Position numbers and translations under genes: made by a program | Shown here: positions 1 through 6,874 of the stretch, piece by piece | Position numbering within the stretch: the first letter of the stretch is position 1 | Layout of the letters: each line of letters opens with the position of its first letter | Notes under the pieces: model-generated | Seen by the model: only the letters and a program-made list of their open reading frames with translations | Databases searched by the model: none | Told to the model about the DNA's origin: nothing | NCBI RefSeq assembly: GCF_020091405.1 | Contig: NZ_CP081903.1 | Location: 4,836,501-4,900,500, forward strand | DNA length: 64,000 nt | Reading direction: 5' to 3' | Source: Bacteroides cellulosilyticus | GTDB lineage: Bacteria; Bacteroidota; Bacteroidia; Bacteroidales; Bacteroidaceae

Positions 1-2
1 AT

Positions 3-1247
3 AATAATACAACTTCTGAAATCAAAATCACCAAAGCTACGGAATTAAGTCTTGTATTCGTCACGAGTGGAGCCCAGTTTAATAATACAGTAGGATTCTT
101 TACTTATACCACGGGAACTACTCCTACAGAAGCCTCTATTCAGAAGGTATTGGCGTTCCCTAATGCGTCTCCTATAACTAAAACGTCTGATAATGGTAAT
201 GGTTCATTGCTTTGTGGTCACGAAGTGAAACTTAAATACTGGAATGAGTCAGAGCAAAAATTTGAAGATAAATTTCCGGCAGGTGTTACTGTTGGATGGT
301 GTTTGCAGGCGATGGGCTTTAATAAGGGTAATATTGTGAATGGTATGGGAATTCGTTACTCTTATAGTTCAATGAACTCGGATAATGCCCAGCGTGTGGT
401 AGCATTGCGTGAGAAAGGTTCTGATCAGATTGTGGCTATTGGGTTTGAGGATAATAAAGACTATGACTATTGTGATGCTGTGTTCTATCTGAAAGTTGCT
501 GAATCGGGAGCTATAGATACGGATGGACCGGAATTGCCTCCTGTAGATCCTCCCAGTGATAACACTGTTTCTTATAAAGGTACATTGGCTTTTGAGGATA
601 TGTGGCCTTCATTAGGTGACTATGATATGAATGATGTGGTTGTAGAATACCAGTCAACTCTTTATCGGAATGTAATAACTAATAAGGTATTTAAAATAGT
701 AGATGAATTTACTCCTGTTAATAATGGAGCTCTCTATAAATGTGGTTTTGGGTATCAATTATATAAACTGGCACCGGACAGAGTTCGGAAAATAACCGTT
801 GAAGGTCCTGACGGTTGGAGTGTAGAAGAAGGGCAGGCACATCCTACTATTCTATTGTTTGATGATGTAAAAAGTGTGCTAAAGAAAACATTTACTGTCA
901 CAACAGAATTAGCGGATGTGGATCAAGATGATGTGTTACCTCCGTATAATCCGTTTATTTTCGTAAATAGCAGAAGTACGGAAGTACATTTGGTGAATTA
1001 TCCTCCTACCGGTAAAGCTAATATGGACTTGTTCAATACTAAGGATGATGTGTCAAATGTAGCTGCAAATATCTATTATTTAGCGCCTTATGATGAGGTT
1101 TTAAACCTGATGCCGTTTGGTATAAATCTTCCTATACTTAATTGGGGAGCTCCTGATGAGAAAGTGAAAGTTTACGATACTTATCCTGGTTTTATTGGTT
1201 GGGTGACATCAGGAGGCACAAAGAACACTAACTGGTATAAAAAATAG
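3..1247 (+). CDS. LruC/DUF4114 domain protein, C-terminal part (cut by window start)
   Basis: The reading frame is open from base 3, so the true start lies outside the window; 414 codons are visible. The first ~165 residues (VGFFTYTTG, then FPNAS, FPAGVTVGW, IGFED) look like a DUF4114 domain. After a Pro-rich linker (ELPPVDPPSDN) comes the LruC signature FEDMWPSLGDYDMNDVV and the family tail ending in YDTYPGFIGWV. Family knowledge: LruC proteins are cell-surface or exported Bacteroidetes proteins of unknown role. Two larger LruC lipoproteins lie at 28-34 kb, but this copy shares with them only the C-terminal domain. A strong hairpin follows the stop. Confidence 0.85.
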   Translation, partial: NNTTSEIKITKATELSLVFVTSGAQFNNTVGFFTYTTGTTPTEASIQKVLAFPNASPITKTSDNGNGSLLCGHEVKLKYWNESEQKFEDKFPAGVTVGWCLQAMGFNKGNIVNGMGIRYSYSSMNSDNAQRVVALREKGSDQIVAIGFEDNKDYDYCDAVFYLKVAESGAIDTDGPELPPVDPPSDNTVSYKGTLAFEDMWPSLGDYDMNDVVVEYQSTLYRNVITNKVFKIVDEFTPVNNGALYKCGFGYQLYKLAPDRVRKITVEGPDGWSVEEGQAHPTILLFDDVKSVLKKTFTVTTELADVDQDDVLPPYNPFIFVNSRSTEVHLVNYPPTGKANMDLFNTKDDVSNVAANIYYLAPYDEVLNLMPFGINLPILNWGAPDEKVKVYDTYPGFIGWVTSGGTKNTNWYKK

Positions 1248-1272
1248 AAAACAATTGCATTGATTGCAATAG

Positions 1273-1326
1273 AAAAAAGCATATTTTTGTCTTGCTGATA
1301 AATAGCAAACAAAAATATGCTTTTTT
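1273..1326 (+). terminator. Long hairpin terminator between LruC gene and peroxidase gene
   Basis: Bases 1273-1290 (AAAAAAGCATATTTTTGT) are perfectly complementary to 1309-1326, and an inner TTGCT/AGCAA pair extends the stem across one bulged base. The right arm ends in a T run (1321-1327) that touches the ATG of the next gene. It has the form of a strong intrinsic terminator for the LruC gene. Confidence 0.8.
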
Positions 1327-1327
1327 T

Positions 1328-2434
1328 ATGAAACGACCGATGTTTATTTCTATCTTCTTTTGTAGCGGATTTGTCTGCGGATTGTTATCTTGTAATAGTA
1401 ATGAGGATTCACTTCAGAATCGAAAAATCGCATTAGGGAAGCGGATTTTTCAGGATACTACACTTTCTGAACCGGTTGGACAGTCTTGTGCAACTTGTCA
1501 TACAATAACTAAGGGGTTTGCTGATCGTGAATCTCGCATGGTTTCTGAAGGTGCTGTACGAGGTCTTTATTCTCAACGTAATGCTATGACTGTTTGTTAT
1601 TCAGCATATGTTCCTCCTTTATCCTTTGATAATGATGAAGGTACTTATGTCGGTGGGCTTTTCTGGGATGGTCGTTCTGTTTCATTGCAAAGCCAAGCTG
1701 GTGAACCATTTCTTAATCCTGTGGAAATGGGAAATCCTGACACCTGTTTTGTTGTTGAAAAAATATGCCATGCGCCCTATTATGCAGAATTGATTAAAAT
1801 CTATGGCAAGACTTCAAACAAAGATTCTCTTTATACTTACATTACAGATGCTCTTGCTGCTTACCAACAATCAGATGAAGTGAATCCTTTTTCTTCGAAA
1901 TACGATGCTTGGGAAGATGGGAAATATACTTTTACCGATTCGGAATGCCGTGGAATGGAGCTTTTTAAAGATAAAGCCATGTGTGCTGAATGTCATATTC
2001 TAGACAAGGATGAACGGGCCGGGCGTGTCCTTTTTACTGACCATACCTATGACAATCTAGGTATTCCTCGTAATCCGGAGAATCCACATCTACGCATACC
2101 TGCTGATTATTTTCTGTTGACCCCTGATAGCGTAGATCTTGGTTTAGGAAGTGTTGTTGGTAGAGAAGAGGAAAATGGTAAGTTTCGTGTTCCCACTTTG
2201 CGAAATATTGCCTTGACTGCTCCTTATGGGCATAATGGTTACTTTAAGACTCTTGAAGAAATTGTTCACTTTTATAATGTGCGTGATGTTGGTAATGAAT
2301 TTCCTCCGGCTGAGTATCCTGCTACAATCAATCGTGACGAGCTGGGAAATCTTGGTTTGACTTCTGAAGAAGAGGCTGATCTTATAGCATTCATGAAAAC
2401 GTTAACAGATGATTTTAAGCCTGTTCAGAAGTAG
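1328..2434 (+). CDS. Di-haem cytochrome c peroxidase (MauG/CcpA family) lipoprotein
   Basis: 368 aa. It probably reduces hydrogen peroxide with electrons from c-type cytochromes, or acts as a MauG-like di-haem enzyme, anchored outside the inner membrane. A basic start (MKRP), a hydrophobic segment and the lipobox LLSC give a lipoprotein signal. Two haem c sites are visible, CATCH near residue 55 and CAECH near residue 223, in the usual two-domain order; later RVPTLRNIALTAPYGHNG is the conserved C-terminal block of the family. I chose the ATG at 1328 because the longer frame from a TTG at 1292 would be translated from inside the terminator hairpin and would mask the signal peptide. No clear ribosome binding site is possible upstream, because those bases are the hairpin arm. 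Confidence 0.9.
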   Translation: MKRPMFISIFFCSGFVCGLLSCNSNEDSLQNRKIALGKRIFQDTTLSEPVGQSCATCHTITKGFADRESRMVSEGAVRGLYSQRNAMTVCYSAYVPPLSFDNDEGTYVGGLFWDGRSVSLQSQAGEPFLNPVEMGNPDTCFVVEKICHAPYYAELIKIYGKTSNKDSLYTYITDALAAYQQSDEVNPFSSKYDAWEDGKYTFTDSECRGMELFKDKAMCAECHILDKDERAGRVLFTDHTYDNLGIPRNPENPHLRIPADYFLLTPDSVDLGLGSVVGREEENGKFRVPTLRNIALTAPYGHNGYFKTLEEIVHFYNVRDVGNEFPPAEYPATINRDELGNLGLTSEEEADLIAFMKTLTDDFKPVQK

Positions 2435-2503
2435 CTACTACTGTGAATAATGCCGGATAAGTTTAAAATAATGTTATAAAACATACGTTTTTTAATGATT
2501 CTG

Positions 2504-2534
2504 TTTGCGTACACGGAAAAACTTTCTACCTTTG
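2504..2534 (+). promoter_or_regulatory. Consensus Bacteroides promoter of the candidate ncRNA
   Basis: TTTG at 2504-2507, exactly 19 bases, then TACCTTTG at 2527-2534. This is the full TTTG-N19-TAnnTTTG consensus of the Bacteroides primary sigma factor. The predicted start of transcription is about 2541. The next protein gene starts 400 bases downstream, beyond two hairpin terminators. Confidence 0.75.
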
Positions 2535-2540
2535 TATCGC

Positions 2541-2842
2541 AGTTGGGAAACTGCTCATGATTTTGACTTTTAAATAAATTAGTTTTGTAGTTTTCAATAA
2601 AGGAATTAGTTAGGTAAAAAGATTAGTTAATAGTTTTTCATAGGCTAAAATTTGGATTAAGAAATTTAGGTAATTAGTTATAGAAAAGGTAAAAAAGAAG
2701 ATTGTGTTTTTATAGGTAGTAGAATTTTCAGGTAAAAAGAAGATTGATTTTTAGGTAACAAGTTTTAGATGCAGTTGAAAGAAAAGCCTCTATGGCTTTT
2801 CTTACAGAGGCGAGAGGTTCGTGAGAGCTTGCTCGTTTTTTT
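2541..2842 (+). ncRNA. Candidate ~300-nt non-coding RNA
   Basis: An AT-rich stretch without an open frame lies between a consensus promoter and an intrinsic terminator. Its body has GGTA-centred motifs six times (near 2613, 2669, 2688, 2715, 2731 and 2753), two of them in near-identical blocks (AGGTAAAAAGAAGATTG type). The 3' part folds into a perfect 8-bp hairpin, GAAAAGCC 2781-2788 with GGCTTTTC 2794-2801, then a GC-rich stem 2811-2835 followed by T7. A second hairpin (2846-2852 with 2859-2865, then T-rich) is a back-up terminator. I cannot place it in a named RNA family. The alternative is a long leader of the downstream glycosyltransferase gene, which the terminators make less likely. Confidence 0.6.
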
Positions 2843-2910
2843 ATGTTCCATTATGAAAAATGGGACATTTTATTTTTTTAAGAAATGATGATTATTTCAG
2901 CCATTTTTTG

Positions 2911-2918
2911 TATATTTG
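2911..2918 (+). promoter_or_regulatory. -7 box upstream of GT2 gene
   Basis: TATATTTG matches TAnnTTTG. A good -33 TTTG is not seen at the right distance. A start near 2925 leaves the TTG codon at 2946 as the first plausible start, so the box helps decide the start of the next gene. Confidence 0.4.
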
Positions 2919-2945
2919 TGGCATTATCTACATAAAAAATTAATT

Positions 2946-4118
2946 TTGGAACAGGTACTGCTTATATTCGATTGGATTTTATACGTATTGTTTGCAATAA
3001 ATGTATTGTATTTATTGGTTTATAGCCTGGCGTCGCTCCGGCGCCACCCCGATAAACCGGTTCTTGCGAAAGAGCATAAGCGGTTTGCTTTGCTGATAGC
3101 TGCGTATAAGGAAGATACTGTTATTATAGATACGGTACAGGCCTGTCTAGCACAGGATTATCCAAGTGATAAATACGATGTAGTCGTGATTTCAGATCAC
3201 ATGCAGCCTTCTACAAACGAAAAACTCCGTGCGTTACCAATTAAGCTGCTTCAGGTGGATTTTGAGAAAAGTACGAATACGAAATCGCTGAAGGCTGCTC
3301 TTGAGTATTTGGATAAAGACTCCTATGATGTAGCTTTAATAATAGACGCTGATAATGTCATAAATTCATCCTATCTCGTAGAGTTGAATAATGCTTTTGG
3401 CAATCCGGAAGTACAGGTGGTACAGACGCATCGGATCGCAAAGAATTTAAATACAAATATGGCTTATCTGGATGCAATTAGTGAGGAGATAAATAATTCC
3501 ATATTTCGTCTTGGACATGTGAATCTGGGTATGTCAGCTGCTTTGATAGGTTCCGGTATGGCATTTGAGTACTCTTTATTTTATAAAGCTATGATGAGTA
3601 ATACTTCGGTTGGAGGTTTTGATCGGGTATTGGAAATGAAGCTGCTTTTCCACCGCGTATTTTTCCACTATTTGCCCGATACGTATGTGCTGGACGAGAA
3701 GATACAGAAAACGAAAAATTTTTATCAGCAACGCCGTCGTTGGTTGTCGGCACAGTATTATAGTTTGGGTGAATTTGTACATCATTTGATTCCGGCCATT
3801 CGTGACCGAAAATGGGATTTTTGTGATAAACTTTTTCAGCAAGCTTCCTTTTCGCGGGTATTATTGCTGGGATTCACTTTTCTATTTTCCCTTTGTCTTT
3901 CTATTTGGTATCCCTCGTTGGCCTGTAAGTGGTGGGTAATTTTCGGGCTGTTGTTGCTGGCATTGGTCGTAGCCATTCCCCGCCGTTTCTGGAGGTGGCG
4001 TCTTGTCGAGGCAGTTTGCTTTGTTCCTTATTCATTCTTGCTGATGTTTATAAACTTGTTCCGCTTGAAAGAGGCGAATAAAAGGTTTATCCATACGGAG
4101 CATGGGGTGGAAGAATGA
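2946..4118 (+). CDS. Membrane glycosyltransferase family 2
   Basis: 390 aa. It probably transfers a sugar during surface polysaccharide synthesis at the inner membrane. It has an N-terminal membrane helix (ILYVLFAINVLYLLVYS), then the GT-A fold: nucleotide-binding LIAAYKE, VVISD, the metal/acceptor motif IIDADN, and QQRRRW, which fits the QxxRW motif of processive-type GT2 enzymes. C-terminal membrane helices follow. The start is set at TTG 2946 (EQVLLIFDW follows), because the frame continues upstream only into the promoter; no ATG is available. It is paralogous to the GT2 at 20482-21717 (both have SEEINN.IFR and SALIGS.MAF), but this copy keeps the catalytic residues. It stands alone between intergenic regions, away from the main polysaccharide cluster. 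Confidence 0.8.
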   Translation: MEQVLLIFDWILYVLFAINVLYLLVYSLASLRRHPDKPVLAKEHKRFALLIAAYKEDTVIIDTVQACLAQDYPSDKYDVVVISDHMQPSTNEKLRALPIKLLQVDFEKSTNTKSLKAALEYLDKDSYDVALIIDADNVINSSYLVELNNAFGNPEVQVVQTHRIAKNLNTNMAYLDAISEEINNSIFRLGHVNLGMSAALIGSGMAFEYSLFYKAMMSNTSVGGFDRVLEMKLLFHRVFFHYLPDTYVLDEKIQKTKNFYQQRRRWLSAQYYSLGEFVHHLIPAIRDRKWDFCDKLFQQASFSRVLLLGFTFLFSLCLSIWYPSLACKWWVIFGLLLLALVVAIPRRFWRWRLVEAVCFVPYSFLLMFINLFRLKEANKRFIHTEHGVEE

Positions 4119-5113
4119 TGTCTTAGTCTTTTAATCAATAAGATAGAATCATTAGGATATAAAAGTTATTTTTGCAGTACGATACGACATGATGAAACTA
4201 TACTGTCAAAGAAGTTTCATTACTGTTAGTTTAATGACACACCCATATTCCCAAGTTTGGGTATGTGTATGGATTAGTGGAAAAAAGTTTTTCCTGATTA
4301 TGAGTGGAGAAGTCATTTGATTCCTTTCTTTCACACGGCTCCTTTACAGCCATTGAGTTTCATCCGGAAATGATAGCAAATGATGAATTGTCCGATGAGC
4401 GATTGGTGTCTGTGGTATTTGAAAAACGTAAAAGACTTTGTATATTTTGGATAAAATGAATTGTGGGAATTTTGCAATAGTTATAATAAAATGAATCGTG
4501 GTGTTTTGTTGATTTCTATTTTCATTTTATTTTTTTCTTAGAAATTTCTAATGCTTTAAAAGGCATTATCTTTTCTTTGTTCTTAATAAATTGGGGGCGT
4601 TATTTATAGAGGGGATTCTACTGGAACTAATAAATGTTACATTATCCCCCCCCGTGAAAGCTCATTTAAAACGTTTAGGAATGGCGTGTTGAAAGAAATA
4701 TGACTCCAAAAACATTGCATTTTTAATGATGAAAAAGTATCTCCAACTTCAGAGTTGGTAACCAATCGAGACAGTTTTGTATCTCCAACTAAGTGTCCCC
4801 AACGGTATCCTCAATTTCCCTTTTAACATTTATGATATCTGCGTATCCTTGTCGCTATTTAGTCCATTCCTGCTCTTGGCGGTGTACAATAGTGGCTTGG
4901 TGCAACAATTTGATTTGATTTTGTTTATGAAGCAAAAAACGGTTTTGCATTGAAAATCAGTTGTTTGTTGATAATGCCTCTTCAGAGCTTAATGTACATG
5001 ACGTTTTATTCCTTTTAAGATATGCTGCCTAAACAGCTGTAATACAAAAGCGGCTTTATGAAATGCCCTTAATTGCTTGTTTCCGGACATTTCACAAAAC
5101 CGTTTTAGGATTT
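4119..5113. other. Gene-poor 1-kb spacer
   Basis: I see no confident gene. There are small hairpins at about 4192-4221 (ATGAAAC/GTTTCAT) and at 4237-4259 (CCCAA GT TTGGG with CATA/TATG), and one (CCAACT TCAG AGTTGG) near 4745. There is a C8 run near 4647 and one 51-codon frame, listed separately. The base composition looks like decayed sequence. The GT2 gene comes from the left and the amidase stop is on the right, so this is a convergent junction. Confidence 0.5.
4304..4459 (+). CDS. Possible small or relict ORF, 51 codons
   Basis: A GTG-started frame encodes a charged protein (middle part AIEFHPEMIANDELSDERL, end RKRLCIFWIK). The composition is protein-like and unlike the surrounding AT-rich spacer. 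There is no clear promoter or ribosome binding site, and I recognise no family. It could be the end of a deleted gene. Low confidence. Confidence 0.25.
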   Translation: MEKSFDSFLSHGSFTAIEFHPEMIANDELSDERLVSVVFEKRKRLCIFWIK

Positions 5114-5566
5114 TTAGGATTGTGCTTTCGATAATTCAGAAACATCGAAGCACGGACACTCTTTCGTCCATTCCATTGGCTCCACCTCTCCATTTCCGTT
5201 CACATCCGGGCTCAAATCCCGGTGCCCTACAATTCTCGCCTCCGGATAATCCATTTTCAGTGCCCTCACCAGCACCTGCAGTGAATGCCGTTGCCACTCC
5301 GTTCGTGTATCCTTTGCCATCCCGTGGCAGTTCAAGCCACCTTCATAGCAAATTCCAATGCTATGGGCATTATAGCCCTTCGCGTGGGCGCCGACCCTCT
5401 CGACCGGGCGTGTGGATCGGATATCACCGTTGCGGCGGACGTAGAAATGATAGCCTGCGCCATCAAAACCACGGAGGCGGTGAGCGGTATCCAGGTCGCA
5501 CTCGGTAAAGGGGCGGTCCTCGCGAGTGGCGCTGCAATGGATCACAATTAGATCAATTCTTCTCAC
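5114..5566 (-). CDS. N-acetylmuramoyl-L-alanine amidase (amidase_2 fold)
   Basis: 150 aa. It hydrolyses the amide bond between MurNAc and the peptide stem of peptidoglycan. Motifs: IVIHCSAT at the N-terminus (first zinc His), YHFYVRRNGDI, SIGICYEGG, and IVGHRDLSPD (second zinc His) with CPCFDV at the end; this is the phage-endolysin-like single-domain form. No signal peptide is visible, so it is cytoplasmic unless released by another route. The start is a GTG at 5566 that overlaps the stop of the upstream smalltalk gene by 4 bases (GTGA), implying translational coupling. This amidase is the usual last gene of the HU-smalltalk-amidase group next to Bacteroides capsule loci. Confidence 0.9.
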   Translation of the reverse strand: MRRIDLIVIHCSATREDRPFTECDLDTAHRLRGFDGAGYHFYVRRNGDIRSTRPVERVGAHAKGYNAHSIGICYEGGLNCHGMAKDTRTEWQRHSLQVLVRALKMDYPEARIVGHRDLSPDVNGNGEVEPMEWTKECPCFDVSELSKAQS

Positions 5567-5658
5567 AGATTCATCGCGTTTGCGCTAAAAGCGCCTATTA
5601 CGGCCGAAGCCACTGCGATGATTACTTTCAGAATCTTGTCCCAAGTCGTTTTTTTCAT
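5563..5658 (-). CDS. Smalltalk protein (31 aa)
   Basis: The short frame begins MKKTTWDKILKVIIAVASA and ends NAMNL. This matches what I recall of the smalltalk family: about 30 residues, a KK.TWDKILK start, one hydrophobic helix, and a position between HU-like and amidase genes in Bacteroides. It is likely a membrane-inserting peptide; by its place before an amidase a holin-like role can be guessed, but that is inference. Its stop overlaps the amidase GTG start. It lies 105 bases downstream of the HU-like gene. Confidence 0.8.
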   Translation of the reverse strand: MKKTTWDKILKVIIAVASAVIGAFSANAMNL

Positions 5659-5669
5659 ATTGATAGGTG

Positions 5670-5758
5670 ATTAATGCGAAGCAGGATCCTGCTTCGCATG
5701 ATTAATAATTAGTTATTAGCGGGCTGCGCAGCCTTTAATTTTTAAAGCCGAAGGCTTT
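5670..5758. repeat. Three consecutive palindromic hairpins between HU-like and smalltalk genes
   Basis: In minus-strand order: AAAGCC GAA GGCTTT type at 5744-5758, GGCTGCGCAGCC at 5722-5733, then a perfect 26-base palindrome at 5674-5699 (GCGAAGCAGG/CCTGCTTCGC core) extended by ATTAAT on both sides. The first could end HU-like transcription; the long palindrome could be a protein-binding site, a processing hairpin or a cruciform. Confidence 0.65.
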
Positions 5759-5763
5759 AGGCC

Positions 5764-6279
5764 TTACCCCAGCGGATTTTCATCCAGGCCGCCGCCTTCG
5801 CCGCTGCCACCGGAAGAAGAACCGCCGCCGCCGTTACCGGACGAGCTGCTATCTTCCGACACCAGTTCGAAGACGATGTTGTTCGGTCCCCCCTTGGTGG
5901 TCGCAACGCTGTCGTTCGCCAGTCGCAGGGTGTTGGCCACTTTGAAGCGAATGTTGACACGTTCGATATTCTTCACCGTACAATCCTTAGCCGCGTCGGT
6001 GGCACGGCATTTGAAGGTGGTGTGGAAAATTCCGAAGCCGTCCAGGCGGACGCTGTTACCGTCGGTCATCGCTTGGCGCATTTGGCGCACGATGGCTTTA
6101 CCTACGTGTACCACATCCTCGGCCGACATTCCGCCCAGGGCCTCGATGTCCTGTGCGATACGTTGCAGGTCGAACATTTTGGCATCTTTCGGTTTACGCT
6201 TCAGGGTGTAAACCATAGGAGATGTTTTATCTCCGATTTTCTTGTGACGCTGTGTGCGTACTACTAATGCATTTGCCAT
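5764..6279 (-). CDS. HU/IHF-like DNA-binding protein with Gly/Ser-rich tail
   Basis: 171 aa. It is a member of the large HU-like Bacteroides family (HU-HIG type), about 125 folded residues in place of the 90 of HU. Features: VYTLKRKPKDAKMFDLQRIAQDIEALGGMSAEDV (helical dimerisation part), VRLDGFGIFHTTFKCRATDAAKDCTV (beta-arm region), and KVANTLRLAND. The last ~30 residues are almost only Ser and Gly (SSSSGNGGGGSSSGG) with an acidic end, a disordered tail typical of this family. It probably bends or coats DNA; the partner is unknown. It has its own -7 box about 90 bases upstream and sits between DUF4248 and smalltalk. Confidence 0.85.
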   Translation of the reverse strand: MANALVVRTQRHKKIGDKTSPMVYTLKRKPKDAKMFDLQRIAQDIEALGGMSAEDVVHVGKAIVRQMRQAMTDGNSVRLDGFGIFHTTFKCRATDAAKDCTVKNIERVNIRFKVANTLRLANDSVATTKGGPNNIVFELVSEDSSSSGNGGGGSSSGGSGEGGGLDENPLG

Positions 6280-6371
6280 TATTTTACAAATAATTTAGAG
6301 TGAATAAATGGTGAATTATTTCATAACCTTTTCGGTAGTAAGGAAGACACCTTTCTTCCGGTTGGGTGAAA

Positions 6372-6379
6372 CAAAGATA
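6372..6379 (-). promoter_or_regulatory. -7 box for HU-like gene
   Basis: CAAAGATA on the plus strand reads TATCTTTG on the minus strand. Transcription would start near 6365, giving a leader of about 85 bases to the HU-like start. No proper -33 motif is visible. Just upstream (6410-6465) GGAGG-containing motifs repeat three times (GCGGAGG, GCGGAGG, CGGAGGA); their role is unknown. Confidence 0.45.
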
Positions 6380-6551
6380 CGGCATGCCACCGGTGTGTAT
6401 GGAGGTTCAGAGAGTTTCGCGGAGGTTTGCGGAGGAAAAAAGAGCTTTTCGGAGGATAAACGTTGGGAAATACGGGTAGACGGTGCGAAACTGTGTGAAA
6501 AAGGTGGAAAATGATAGTGGAGAATAGGTGGGATTACGAAGGGCGGAAAAA

Positions 6552-6574
6552 GGAAAGGGAGCCCTAAGGCTCCC
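6552..6574 (-). terminator. Terminator overlapping the stop of the DUF4248 gene
   Basis: Stem GGGAGCC 6557-6563 pairs with GGCTCCC 6568-6574; on the minus strand it is followed by TTTCCTTTTT. The stop codon of the DUF4248 gene (6564-6566) lies in the loop. It separates the replication genes from the HU-like gene. Confidence 0.75.
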
Positions 6575-6815
6575 CTAAAACATTGACTATCAAACGTACT
6601 TGGGCAGGTGTGTAGCACCTGTCGGTGCGGCTCAGTCCTGTTTCCTGCAGGCGCTGCTCCAGCCCGGGAGCTTTTCGTATCCACGTGTTGAAGCGGTTGA
6701 CGGCTGTCTGCTGGGCTACTCCGCGGATGTAGCACATGGCCAATTCGCCTTTCCCGTAGCAGCGTATCACAAAGCAGATTTCTAAAATGGAATCATCAGT
6801 TTTTTGCATATTCAA
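6564..6815 (-). CDS. DUF4248 domain protein
   Basis: 83 aa. It matches the DUF4248 pattern: a GELAMCYIRGV segment, then a basic helix with RFNTWIRKAPGLEQRLQETG, and the ending YTPAQVRLIVNVLGEP. The family's role is unknown; the helix-turn-helix-like spacing (a short recognition-like segment after ...YIRGVAQQTAVNRF) suggests nucleic-acid binding, which is inference. It has its own -7 box (6860-6867) upstream. In other Bacteroides genomes it accompanies HU-like and amidase genes at capsule loci, as here. Confidence 0.8.
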   Translation of the reverse strand: MNMQKTDDSILEICFVIRCYGKGELAMCYIRGVAQQTAVNRFNTWIRKAPGLEQRLQETGLSRTDRCYTPAQVRLIVNVLGEP

Positions 6816-6859
6816 AAATGAATGTTTTGTTGCTTATATTGGATGCCTTTAATTATATG

Positions 6860-6867
6860 CAAATGTA
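6860..6867 (-). promoter_or_regulatory. -7 box for DUF4248 gene
   Basis: CAAATGTA reads TACATTTG on the minus strand, 45 bases upstream of the DUF4248 start, just after the stop of the primase-helicase gene. The -33 element is not evident. Confidence 0.4.
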
Positions 6868-6874
6868 CTGAAAA

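Noticed and set aside
4640..4660. C8 tract as a phase-variable switch
   Set aside because: No coding frame or promoter lies next to it, so a length change would have no visible effect.
4119..5113. Insertion sequence or transposase remnant
   Set aside because: No transposase-like frame, terminal inverted repeats or target duplication could be seen.
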